This document shows positions 21,239 to 31,930 of a DNA stretch of 64,000 bases, piece after piece (position 1 is the first letter of the stretch; every line of letters begins with the position of its first letter). The position numbers and the translations under genes are program-made. Under the pieces are notes generated by a model. That model did not search any database, had not been told where the DNA came from, and saw only the letters and a list, made by a program, of their open reading frames with translations. The stretch comes from Mesostigma viride (Eukaryota; Streptophyta; Mesostigmatophyceae; Mesostigmatales; Mesostigmataceae): contig RPFO01000102.1 in the NCBI GenBank assembly GCA_009746045.1, forward strand, positions 385,322-449,321, in the 5' to 3' direction.

Positions 21239-23339
21239 AAGATACATGGCTGTGATAGATTCCTCCAAAGTTTTTGAAGAAAAGACCTTCTTATCCTCCT
21301 CCTCGTTCTGTTTTACACCGTGTAGTTATTAAGGACGGTGCAGTTCCTACGCACTCTCCGATGTATAGAATGGGCCCTACCGAGTTAAAGGAACTAAAAC
21401 AGATTTTAGTGTCACTATTAGAAGCAGGATTGATAGAGCCTAGTAACTCCCCCTACTCAGCTGGTGTCCTGTTAGTTCCTAAGCCAAATGGCAAGTTTCG
21501 CCTAGTTACTGATTATAGGAAGTTAAATGACATTACTGTGAAGTCTAAATACCCTCTACCTCGTATTGATGATATATTTAATAAGGTTAAAGGTTCCACT
21601 TGTTTCACGTACTGGATTGTGCGGATGGTTTTTGGCAACTGCGTATAGCCCTGAGGATTGCCATAAAACCGCCTTTGCTACCCCTTTTGGTCATTATCAG
21701 TTTAGAGTAGCGGCCATGGACTTGTAACTCTCCTGCCTCTTTTCAAATGTTAATGAATGAAGTGCTTAGACCTGTTATGGGTAATTCTCACCTTCCTCAA
21801 GTGTCATCTGATTTAAAGGATCCGTCCTTCTCCTCTGTTTCTTTATCTGAGCATGACCGTTCTTGTGCTCAAGCTTACTTAGATGATATCCTTATTTACT
21901 CTCCTGATTTTGAAACGCACCTACGTGCTTTAAAGAAAGTATTAGAGATAATGGCTGAAAATTCCTTGTGGGCTCGCCGTGCTAAAGTTGTTCTGGTAGG
22001 AGTGTACCATTTTTAGGACATGTTTTGTCAGATGCCGGGGTCGCTACCGACCCGGATAAAACTAAGTCAATTCAGGAATGGCCTACCCCTACCGACGTTA
22101 AAGGTGTACGTAGTTTTCTAGGGATTGCCTCTTACTATAGGCGTTTTATCCCGCGTTTCGCAACTATAGCAGCCCCTATTAATCATTTATTAAAGAAGGA
22201 TATCCCCTTTGTCTGGAGTAGTGAATGTCAGTCGGCTTTTCAGTGTCTAAAATCCCTACTCCTCTCTCCTCCCGTACTCATCCTACCGGATACTACTAAA
22301 CCCTTTGTGGTAGCTACAGACGCTAGTAAGGTAGCTATCGGGGGCGTCCTTCTCCAGGATCAGGGTCAGGGCTTACAGCCAATTGAGTATATCTCTAGGA
22401 CAATGCTCCTGCGGAGCGTAACTATCCCGTACACCAGCAGAACTATTAGCTGTGGTGTATTGTTGCCACGCGTGGCAGCACTTCTTAAAGGTGCTCAATT
22501 TGATGTTGTCTGAATGAACCCTGTGAGCTTGATCCTTATAGATTAGTTATCCAGACAGATCACCGCCCTCTTACCCATCTTCTCTCACAACCCAACCTTA
22601 CCCCTCGTCAAGCGCGCTGGATGGAGTTTTTAGCACAGTTCTCCCCTTTTAAACTTCAGTATGTTAAGGGTGTAGATAACATAGTACCAGACGCACTCTC
22701 CCGTCGTGCAGATTACTCCTTTTTCGAGGACCTTGATGTTCTCAATACTACTCTAGTTCCTACTACTATGGGTGTAACCCCGTATGGTGAACTACCTGAT
22801 GATGAATCCTATGCCTACCTCTTTCATACAGCTGTTCGCATGCCTGATCTCCTTTCTCACGTAGGACTCTCTCTCCCGTGTGAGGCCCTTCCTGTGGTCT
22901 CGGTGGGGGGGGAGGGGAAAAATAAAATTTCTATACCGCTTAGCCATATAGCGACTAGGTCAGGAAAGTCTTATGAACACATAGTCCCTCTAGGACCTCC
23001 CCTTCTCTTTGGCAAGGCGGTAGGAGATCTCTTTAAACCTGTTCTGGATACCTCTGTAGCGATGCCTACCTCTGATCTCGAACGTCTTATTAGTAGATTT
23101 ACGGCCACTGAGCCGGAAGCATTAGCTGCCATTGCTGCCCATCCCCAACAATTAGGCAAGCACCCTTGTAAATTTGTAGGTGGATTTTTATATGTGCAAA
23201 TAGCCGATTCTCCCCCTCAATGGCGCCTGTATGTCCCTCCTATCTGTCGCTCCTCCTTGCTCTTTGAGTTGCATGACTTAGCTGCTCATCAGGGTGGTAA
23301 ACGGGTACGGGACCTAGTAGCCCGCTCTTACTACTGGAG
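21239..23339 (+). pseudogene. GyA reverse transcriptase, RNase H and start of integrase
   Basis: RT fingers: SPYSAGVLLVPKPNGKFRLV and DYRKLNDITVKSKYPLPRID. After a shift the frame reads LDCADGFWQLRIA (motif A), then EDCHKTAFATPFGHYQF, FQMLMNEVLRP and AQAYLDDILIYS (motif C, YLDD). Thumb and connection (IQEWPTPTDVKGVRSFLG) and RNase H (VVATDASKVAIGGVLLQ; QYVKGVDNIVPDALSRR) follow. An unusual ~20-residue insert lies between FQMLMNEVLRP and YLDD. The integrase zinc region begins (ELHDLAAHQGGKRVRDLVARSYYW) and stops at 23338, where the sequence jumps into ORF3. At least five frameshifts. Confidence 0.9.
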
Positions 23340-23764
23340 GTGTTCCCCTGGCTTCCGGGCGAGGGCGAGGCAGATATAGATGACAACCCCTGTGACCTCC
23401 TACGGGCGGTCGAGTTCATGGAGATCGCGGACCAGACAGCGGGAGTAGCATTTGGCGACCCTTCCCCTACGGACGCACCAGTCGAGGCACAGTACACGCC
23501 AGAGTATTCGGCCTCCCCTGCAGCGTCCTCCTCCTCAGTGTCGGCTCCTTCCCCTGTCCCGTCTTCACCACGGTCGACCCGGCGCGCGTCGGTGGAGCCT
23601 ACCCGTTTGGGCTCGGATCGTGAGCCTGATCCTCTCTCGGCGACTGTTTCTGCGATGCAGGCACAGATCCAGTCCCTGACCGCGGCTTTCGGGGCCTTCA
23701 TGGCGGCCCAGGCGCATGCTCCAGCCACGCCAGGTGGGGTGTCTTTTGTATCTGTGCCCCCTTC
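23340..23764 (+). pseudogene. GyA ORF3, N-terminal piece before CoA
   Basis: The frame (PWLPGEGEADIDDNPCDLL... LSATVSAMQAQIQSLTAAFGAFMAAQ) matches GyB ORF3 at 47205-47640. It starts abruptly at the integrase deletion junction, so the first ~120 residues are missing. It is interrupted by CoA at 23765 and resumes at 31931. A short coiled coil (SATVSAMQAQIQSL) is visible. Function unknown. Confidence 0.75.
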
Positions 23765-24244
23765 AGTTAAACTGCGGTGGGATATATTGCTTGAGAACAC
23801 TGAAAGCTGTGAGCAATGAATTGCTTGGTTCATTAGAAAATAGGTTTACCCTTTATCAACGTTCCTCTCACCGGCTGCGCCGCCAGTGACCGTTGGGTGC
23901 AGACCGTTGGCCCGAGGCCGCACGATGACAGGTAGCTGCCTACTGCCTAGTCACTGCATCGTGCGATCACAAATCAATGCACGCTGCAGTACGGTCCCTG
24001 TCTAGGATACTCTAGTACCGTCCAATGACAGGACACTACGTATACTGGGTACTGACATCTGTCACGTACCTCAGTACCCAAAGTACCTATCTAGGGAAAC
24101 GTATGCGACTCGACTAGCATCCCTATCTGCATAGCCCACGTGGTATTTATATTCACATACCAACGTGGGTTTACAAGGCTTATTCATACGTTGTATTCAC
24201 AATGCCTTTGAGACTTAGTCTTCCGCAAAGCATGGAGACTAACT
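23765..24244 (-). repeat. CoA 3' LTR
   Basis: 480 bp, ends AGTTA...TAACT. A TATAAATA-like box is present on the minus strand near 24144-24151 and is a candidate promoter. It differs from the other LTR by the duplicated CTGCCTA at about 23938 and one base near 24223. An A-rich polypurine-like tract lies just inside at 24245-24270 (sense strand). Confidence 0.92.
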
Positions 24245-24618
24245 CCAGTATTGTTTTATTATTTATTTCTTAATGCAGGTCTGCACCCCCAACATTATTG
24301 TTATTGTTTTTAAGTTGATTAGGGGTACAAAAGAGACATGGCTGGTTGAGCCAGGTTGGTTACAGCTGGCTGTTCTGGCCAGGTGTTATATTGCACATTA
24401 AATAAGGTGTACACAGCTGGCTGGTTTGGCCAGGTACTGAAGCACACATTAAGTAAATGGATACAAAGCTTGTGTCCTCAAGCTGCAAATGGATACAAAT
24501 CTGACCTAGCCAGCACTCACACCCCACAACGAATGTGTTGAATTTTATGGCGCCCAGCAGCTATCGCTGTGGTAAGGGGGTGTGGTGGTTGTGTACTGTG
24601 CTATGGCCAGTCATTTAT
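24245..24618 (-). other. CoA 3' untranslated region
   Basis: Between the RNase H stop and the 3' LTR. It contains two ~58-bp tandem units (24350-24460) marked by CAGCTGGCTG and GGCCAGGT. No ORF of note. Confidence 0.6.
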
Positions 24619-25779
24619 TCAAACACTGACTCTGATATCATAGGGGTTCATGTTCTGAAAGAGGAGCTGGTACTGTTGGCCAGCAGCATCCCGCAGCTTC
24701 GTGAGAGCGTCTGCTGGGTTGTCCTCATCATCCACATGAGTCCAGCTGGAAAAGTAGGTGGCCTCCTGTTTGAGGATCACCCAATCCAAGTCAGTGTGGA
24801 CAGCAGCAGAGACAGATTTCTTGGTTAGAAAACTGATCACAGATTGGCTGTCAGTATAGAGATGTGAGATGACATTGCATGTGCTGCCTGCCTGGGTTTG
24901 TAGCCAGGTGAGCATGTGCTGCAGGGAACGAGCATGCAATGCAGCAGACACCACAGCACGACATTCAGCTGAGTTGCTGCTGCCAGGTTTTCTGCGGTGT
25001 AGCCTGCTGTACCAGGAAGTGAGGGACATGTAATCTGACCTGTTGGTGAGAAAAAACAGCCCTGATTCCCGTGCCCCCATTTGATTGATTGTTCTGCTCT
25101 CCATGGAGCTGTCCATGACACATTGGATGTGGATGTCTTCCATCAGATTCAGGCCATGGAGGATGAGGGGGGGACAGTCATTGACCAACTTCCTGATGTG
25201 ACTGCATTTGATCTTGACTAGAACATCATGGGTGACCCTGCTGATGACAGCTAAGGGAGCCCCACAGATGGCTGACCACCACCCCAGTTTGCCCTGAACA
25301 GTGGCACACATATGTAAGGGGAGGTAGTTGTCCTGCAGCAGATCTAGACAATCTTGGATATATTCTGCAGGAGGGGAGAGAGAGCAGACCCACTGATCTG
25401 GCTGCCTGTGCAGCTGCAACATGATGCCACAGAACTGGATGGGGGTTGTGCTCAATTCCACCTGTTTGCCAATCTCATATGATTCCTGGACCTGCTGAAT
25501 AAAGGTTTCCACCTCAGCTCTAGGCCCACAAATGAGTTGGTCATCTCCATGCCACACAAAGAACAGCAGTCCAGAGGGGGTGGGTACAACAAAAAAGCAT
25601 GGGTCCAGGTCATCATACGTGGCCTTGAGCTTTTTGAATACTTCCTCTGCTGAGTCTCTGAAAATTTTTGGGGCACTGACAAGCCCTTCCACCCCAATGT
25701 TGATGATAAGGTGGGGCTCATCAATATAAGGTTTCCACACAGCTGGGGTGTCTACCACGTACACCTTCCCTTTCCACAC
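24619..25779 (-). pseudogene. CoA reverse transcriptase C-terminal half and RNase H
   Basis: 386 residues. It begins VWKGKVYVVDTPAVW, then VEGLVSAPKIF (copia motif B region), CFFVVPTP, and the catalytic box VWHGDDQLICG (residues ~75-85) where copia elements usually have YVDD. RNase H follows with MDSSMES, SAECRAVVSA, YTDSQSVISF and NPADALTKLR, supplying the expected acidic residues. The connection to motif A (DIKRAFLRG) lies in the upstream frame; a one-base loss in a G-run near 25797 separates them. Ends NMNPYDIRVSV. Confidence 0.88.
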
Positions 25780-27929
25780 AGATTCAGCCTTTTCTGGGTC
25801 CCCCTGAGGAAGGCCCTTTTAATATCAGTGGCTTTGCAGACATAGTCTTGGCCTGCATTGAGGTTGTGGAGGAAGAGGGAGAGCATGATCCTGAGTGAGG
25901 TTTGTTGCAGCCCAGGTGTGTATGTTTCCCCTTTTGGCAGTGTGGAGGTCCCCTTTAATTCTGTGACACATGGTCTGGCATGGAAGATTGGGGAGCCCAC
26001 TTTTTGTGGTTTTTGTTTGAGAACAAATTTTAATCTGAGCTTTTTGGCTCCCTCTGGCACGTCCCATGAAGGGGTGACAGGCGGTTTGTATTGAGGGTTT
26101 TTGGGGTTGGGCAGGACCCATTCCTGCCTGGCTTGGTGGACAATGGCCATCAGCCACTTGGTAAACCCTTTTTGTGTTTTGCATTCTTGTATGACGTGGG
26201 AGATTTGGTGGGGTGAGTGCATGGCTATGTCCCACTTACCCAGCCCAAAGGCTGAGGGATGGAGGAACTGGCTGTGCACTAACTTGTCCAGATCAGGGAT
26301 CTCCCCTGGTGCATACTGAGTGTTGACTGCCTTGATGACAGCATCCATACCAGGGACAATACTGGAGAGAGGGATTTTAAAGTGGTCCAGAGGAACTGCA
26401 CCCACCCCTGTGACACTGAGCTCATTAGCTGAGATAAGCACCCCAGGATAGGATACAAAAGGTTCCCCCAACAAGGTGTTACCAGAGTACCCCTCCACCA
26501 CCTGGAAGGGTGTCTGAATACCAAGTATAGGGAGCATCACTTGTCCCACTACATCCAGTGAGCTTTGGCCTGAGAAATCCTGCACCCGTGCCCAAAATGA
26601 AGGTGCAATCTCAAGACCAGGGATGGCTTGTGCACTGATCACACTGACCTGTGCCTGAGTGTCTATTGCCAGGGTCCAGGGGTCCTGACTAGTGCACACA
26701 GCTGAGACTTTTGCCAACCCTGCGGCCACAGCAGCTTGTTGCTTATGTGACCTGTGTAATGCTTGCAAGGCGACTGCCAATCTTGACCTCAGAGCGGGAG
26801 GGTTGGCAGACAATTTGGTGCCTTGGGGCTGAGCTAATGCTTCCAACCCAGCTACCTCGTGCCTGGTTAAGCAATCCCCAGGTTGTGAAGTGGGCCTGGC
26901 TTCACTGAGGGTGGAAGTGTTCACAGAGGGTGCTGTGGTGCTGTCAACAGCAGTAATTGGTGGCTCAGAGCTACTGCTGGGCATGCTGGAGTTGCCAGAT
27001 AGAAGTAGTGAGTCCATGCTTAAAGACTCTTCCCCAGGCACGTCTGCCATGGGAGAATAATACTTCTTAATTCTATGACAGCTCACCCTGTGACGCTTCC
27101 CATTGATATTGTGCTTGACCTCCACGGTCTTGCTGTTTTTGGTAAATCCACGGATGGTAACTGGACCTAGCCAAGTTCCAACCTTACCAAAGCTGTTTTC
27201 CTTGTAATAGAGAACTTGATCACCTTTTTGGAATACTGGCCTGGAATGGGTTTTATCTTTTTCTGCCAGTTTTGCTGAGGTTTGTGCACGTGCAGTGTTG
27301 TACAGTGCTATCACCTCTGGGGGATATACACCTGCCTGCAGGCCTGCTGGGATTACTTCACCCCACGTGGCATGCAAGACAGGTCTCATGTTTAGGGTTG
27401 TGCACATTTCATGACACCAGAGTGCCCTGTCACAATAGACCCCTGAAGTAGCATCCTTGGAAGGATTTTTGGCTAGTAGGGTTTTGACAGATCTGATGGT
27501 TCTTTCAATGACCCCCTGACCCTCATGATCTTCCAGCCCAGCAATCTCTATTGCTTCACACCCTTCCAGGTCAGTCAGACAAGAAAATTGTTGATCAAGC
27601 AAAATTCTGTCAACTGGGTAGAATCTGGGTAAAGCAATCATGAGTGCAACACGTAGCTGCCCTGCAGACATGCCAGGTAGGGGTTCCATTACTGTGAACC
27701 TGGACCATGAGTCTTTTAGGATCAGGTAGGGTTGGACATCTTTGTTGATGTGCATCACATCCCCCACTATCATGCCCCTATTGGTGGAAGGAGTTGCAGT
27801 ATGCCATTTTTGAGGTTTGGGGCTATTGAACTGACATTCTTGACAGTGTTGTCTAGCCAGTTTTACTGCATTCCTGAGTTGTTTTCCCATGCTACTACCC
27901 CCCAGCCGTCTGGCCAGTTCCTCAGCCAC
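25752..27929 (-). pseudogene. CoA integrase, then retropepsin-like domain, then RT N-terminal half
   Basis: In order (residues of the 739-residue frame): zinc-site HCQEC (42-46); integrase core VGDVMHI with D71, LLDQQFSC with D126, GVIERTIRSVK with E156; an SH3/GPY-like module (GDQVLYYKE...VGTWLGPVTI, 250-275); a Ser/Thr linker; a retropepsin-like domain with LAIDTQAQVSVISA (434-447) and TLLGEPFVSYPG (499-510); then copia RT LRLKFVLKQ, FHARPCVTELKG and KATDIKRAFLRG (motif A, D716). There is no protease between the Gag knuckle and integrase. This differs from the Ty1/copia order PR-INT-RT-RH. The frame stops at 25752 because of a frameshift. Confidence 0.88.
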
Positions 27930-28430
27930 TGTTGGCCGGGCCCACTTCAAATGTTCCGAAAAGTGTGACACTTTTGGTCGTTTTTTTTACTTTTTCGACG
28001 ATCGTCACTCTGCAGAGTGATTCGTCGTGCGAAATCGTGCGAAATTGTGCGAAATTTGCTGAAATCGTGTGAAATTTGCTGAAATCGTGCGAATTTGTGC
28101 GAAATTTGCTGAAATTGTGCGAAATTTCATGTGAAAAATGTCGACGGTAAAAAATTTTGATGTGCACAACGTGTGTGAATTCATGCGAAATTTTGTCAAA
28201 CGTCACTCCCCAAAACGACCCTTGGTTGAAATCCATGCGAAATTGTGCGAAATCATGCAAAATTGTGCGAAATCGTGCGAAATCGTGCGAAAATGTGTGA
28301 AAATTTTGCGAAAATCACGCGAAAATCACGCGAACTCGTGCGAAATTTTATTTTTTTTTTGCAAAAAACGACCAAAAGTGTCACACACTTGGCTTGGACG
28401 GCGGAACATTTGAAGTGGGCCCGGCCTGTT
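27930..28430. mobile_element. 493-bp MITE in CoA integrase, TGTT duplication
   Basis: Element 27934-28426 with a 25-bp perfect inverted repeat starting GGCCGGGCCCACTTCAAATG. TGTT flanks both sides. Its interior consists largely of degenerate GTGCGAAAT/CATGCGAAA repeats on both arms and T-runs. Removing it with one TGTT joins integrase LHLAMGHET to VAEELARR in frame, as in CoB. No coding capacity. Confidence 0.9.
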
Positions 28431-28829
28431 TCATGACCCATGGCTAGGTGCAGCTGATGAGCAAGCTCCTTGATATCTATGGAGTTGTCAACAGTAGGGG
28501 TTAGTGCTTTTATGTAAGGTTCCAGAACAGGGTGTTGGGAGGACAGTAAGGTTGCTGCCTCAAAATCAATTATGCCCTGGTTGCCATCCCCAATGGTAAT
28601 GAGATCATCATCCTCAGAGTACATAAGGTGAGTGAACTCACATTGATTTGGGTAGCGAGGCCTGTTGCAACGGCTGCCTGGAGGCCCCAGGGGATGACGT
28701 GCGTGCCAGCAGCCCGGGCAGAGATCCACCCCGTTGGCCAGGGAGTCGTTGTTGGGGCAGTTGTGCCGTGCGTGCCCTCGTTGGAAGCACCTCAGGCACC
28801 TTATGGACCCCCCAGGGTTGCCAGGCTGG

Positions 28830-28862
<33 letters not shown>

Positions 28863-31434
28863 CCCTGCTGGGACCGGTTCTGGCCCTGCTGGGACCTGTT
28901 GTTGTTGTTGTTTTGGCCCTGTTGGGACCTGTTGTTATTGTTGCCCTGCTGGGACCTGTTGTTGTTGTTGTTGTTGTTGTTGTTGGGGTTGCCATGCAGG
29001 GGCACACGGTGCCACGTGTTGCCACGCCCCTGAGAGCCACTGCCCCCTTGGTGGGAGGACTTGTGGGTCTTGGGTGCCCCCCCTGGCTGGCCTGCCCCTT
29101 GCGTTTGTGGCCTTGGACACCCTGGACCTTGGGGTCCTGGGCCTGGTTGTTGCCAGTACCCAGGGGGTCCACTGCCTCCTCGATATAGAGCATGGCAGCT
29201 CTGAAGTTGTCCCAGAGGGACTTGAGGCCTGTAAGCAGGGTAGCCAGGACAGAAGGTTGCAAATTAGCTTTTGTTAGCCAGGTGTGGATGAGATACCTTG
29301 GTTGGAGCTTGAGAAGCTCAAGGTCTTTCTCAATCATTACCCTGTATGTTTTTGCATCCCCAGAGAGGTTATTCTTGTTCACCTTATATGCAGCAAGCCA
29401 GTTGAAACGTTCTACTGCTTCCATGTGGTTATTGGTAAGCACTAGCTGTTTCAGATCAGTGATAAAGGTAGGCCACTGTTCAATGGCTGCTTCAGGTGTC
29501 AGGGTACGTTCCTGATAGGTTTGAATCAATGCTCTGATTGCAGGAGATGATTGATGGAATGTGGAGGAGGCCCTGAGAGCCTTAAACTGATGTCTAAGGT
29601 TAAGACCTTCCATCCCATACTCCAAAGCAAAAACAAATTGCTTAGCTTGTTCAACAGTGTGACCCTCAGGCAAGCCAGCAATATTGATTTTGGATTCCTT
29701 TTTATGAGGGTTAAACACACCTGTGAGAGGGGGGTTGGCCCTCAAGAAGCCGTCGGTTGCTTGTTGCAGGCGGGTGGGGTCCAGGTTGATGGTCCCCCGC
29801 TCATACCGCGACATCAGGGCGCGCAGGCCCTCGACAGTTTGCAGCTGGTTAGCTGTTAACTGCTGATCTTGCAACGAGGCCAGCTGGGCCTGGAGAATGG
29901 CGAGCTGTTCCAGGACATCCCCGCTCCTTGGGGGGGCTTCAGCAGGCCTGTTGGGTGCCTGTGGCACCTCTGCACCTCCCCCCAGGGCCTCCTGGGGTCC
30001 TGGCCACCCCCCTGGTTTGGGAGGGGGCCCCAACCCACAGGGCGAACCTGGGGTGGTGGGGGAGGGGGAGGGGGGGTCATGGTGGCCCTGGGGGAGCCCG
30101 GGGGTGTCCGGGTAACCCCACTGGGTCCAGCCCCATCGGTGGAGGGGCGGGCAGGGTTGTCTGCCTCTGCTCTCCTCCTGGCCTCCTCCCGCATGAGACG
30201 CTTCATCTCCTTGCGTACCTCATGCTCCCGGAGGGCTGCCTGAAAGGCAGCTTCATCCTCGGGTATGTCAGGGAGTGCGTCTCCCATGATCATAGCAGGC
30301 CGGACTGGACAGTCCGCCTCTTTGCCCTTCCTCGCACCCAGGGCCAGCAGTCCCTCTTTGTACTGCAGGGGTTGGGGGGAGAGGGTTTCTTGCTGGTGGT
30401 TTCCAGCGGGGGGCTTCTTCAGCTACCACCCCATGTTTGGCCAAGATGGCCTCCGTGACCCTGGCTTGGGTGATGGAGGACATGGTTTTAAAGTGTGCTG
30501 ACCGAGCAAGCTCGGCCAGGTCTTGACTGTCCGCATAGTCCATGGGATAGTCAGCATTTTTTAAGAGGTCACGTAACCGCTGGGTGGCCTCGCGGTACGC
30601 GTCCGCCATCGCCTGGTGGGTAGCCAGGCGACGGGCGGCTTCCTCTTCATATTCTTGCCGCTTAGCGGCGAGCCGAAAAGCCGCCTCTCGGCGGACCTCT
30701 CGGTCCCGCTGCCGCGCTCGGCGTTCTTCATTTGCCACCAGCGCGGCCTGCTCGACCGCCAGGAGCGCTGGGGTAAGATTGATCTCAGTCTCCCCATCGG
30801 GGAGACTGGCAGTGTCGGATACCTCATCGTCGGACATTGGTTGTCCGGCGATGGGTTCCACAGGTTTTCGCACCACCCGTGCGAGTTTAATACTCTCCAT
30901 GTCCTTCTTCTTGCGAAGAAGGGACGCAGAGGGTCGCCCAAACGTTAGCTCAATGTGGTTATGTCCCTGGGCGAAAGGGACATTAAGGTTTGATGTGGCG
31001 GGACGAAAGGTAATCGTCCCGTCCGGTGCCACCGAGGCCGTCTGACGGGGCATACGCTCCCGAAGAGATGGCAACGTGGGGCCGGACTGTGGAGCCTCAG
31101 TGGGGTTTACCACCGAGGTCTCCGCAGCCATGGCCGCGCCAGCCGTGGTTGCGGCTGGGGCGGCCGCCGGAGTCGAGGGTAAGCCGGTCTCCCCGGGGGG
31201 AGCCGTCTCGGCCTCCGGCCTCGCAGGGGAGGGGGGTAGGTCGGTCGGCTTTGCAGCCGCCGTCCCCTCGTCCTGGCAACCATTGTGAGTCTTTTTGTTC
31301 TTTTTCTTTTTCTTGGAAATGGCCGCATCGCCAGCCGGCTTCTTGTTGTTGTCTCTGGGCATCCGCCGATCCTGCCCATCATCATCCTCGTTGTAGGTAA
31401 GCTTCTTAGCGACATTCTTGTTCGTGATAGCCAT
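28431..31434 (-). pseudogene. CoA Gag, three frames, with CCHC knuckle and start of integrase
   Basis: Starts MAITNKNVAKKLTYNEDD at 31434, only 18 bases inside the LTR. The N-terminal part has a poly-Lys stretch and a long charged helical segment (31434-30268). A second frame (30293-29856) gives PDIPEDEAAFQAALREHEVRKEMKRLM, a third (30033-28801) the capsid-like core INIAGLPEGHTVEQAKQF...VERFNWLAAYKVNKNN. The knuckle CLRCFQRGHARHNC follows in a fourth frame (29005-28431) after poly-Asn tracts with RSQQG repeats. Integrase zinc-site LAHQLHLAMGH is reached at the MITE. Three frameshifts. Confidence 0.8.
28826..28985 (-). repeat. (AAC)n microsatellites in CoA Gag
   Basis: Runs of TTG on the plus strand at 28826-28860, 28900-28915, 28930-28941 and 28959-28985 encode poly-Asn in the knuckle frame and poly-Thr in the frame from upstream. 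The Gag frame change occurs inside this slippery tract. Confidence 0.85.
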
Positions 31435-31452
31435 GGTAGCAAATAAAATTCA

Positions 31453-31925
31453 AGTTAAACTGCGGTGGGATATATTGCTTGAGAACACTGAAAGCTGTGA
31501 GCAATGAATTGCTTGGTTCATTAGAAAATAGGTTTACCCTTTATCAACGTTCCTCTCACCGGCTGCGCCGCCAGTGACCGTTGGGTGCAGACCGTTGGCC
31601 CGAGGCCGCACGATGACAGGTAGCTGCCTAGTCACTGCATCGTGCGATCACAAATCAATGCACGCTGCAGTACGGTCCCTGTCTAGGATACTCTAGTACC
31701 GTCCAATGACAGGACACTACGTATACTGGGTACTGACATCTGTCACGTACCTCAGTACCCAAAGTACCTATCTAGGGAAACGTATGCGACTCGACTAGCA
31801 TCCCTATCTGCATAGCCCACGTGGTATTTATATTCACATACCAACGTGGGTTTACAAGGCTTATTCATACGTTGTATTCACAATGCCTTTGAGACTTAGT
31901 CTTCAGCAAAGCATGGAGACTAACT
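31453..31925 (-). repeat. CoA 5' LTR
   Basis: 473 bp. In sense orientation it ends at 31453, leaving only 18 nt (31452-31435) before the Gag ATG, with no TGG-type primer site visible. The TATAAATA-like box is repeated near 31824-31832. Confidence 0.92.
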
Positions 31926-31930
31926 CCTTC

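Larger units (their letters stand above)
23765..31925 (-). mobile_element. CoA: copia-like retrotransposon with INT-PR-RT order
   Basis: LTRs 23765-24244 and 31453-31925 differ by one 7-bp tandem duplication and at least one substitution. They begin AGTTA and end TAACT and are flanked by CCTTC (23760-23764, 31926-31930). The minus strand encodes Gag with a knuckle, integrase, a retropepsin-like domain, then a copia-type RT and RNase H. A 493-bp MITE interrupts integrase. Frameshifts occur in Gag and between RT motifs. It is inserted in GyA ORF3; the host frame resumes cleanly after one CCTTC. Confidence 0.92.

Noticed and set aside
28826-28985. CRISPR-like repeats
   Set aside because: These are (TTG)n microsatellites inside a Gag gene, without spacers of regular length. 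No CRISPR array was found anywhere in the window.
28640-29277. Plus-strand Cys/Val/Leu-rich ORFs opposite CoA Gag
   Set aside because: They are shadows of the Asn repeat and Gag on the minus strand (TGT/TTG runs read as Cys, Val or Leu).
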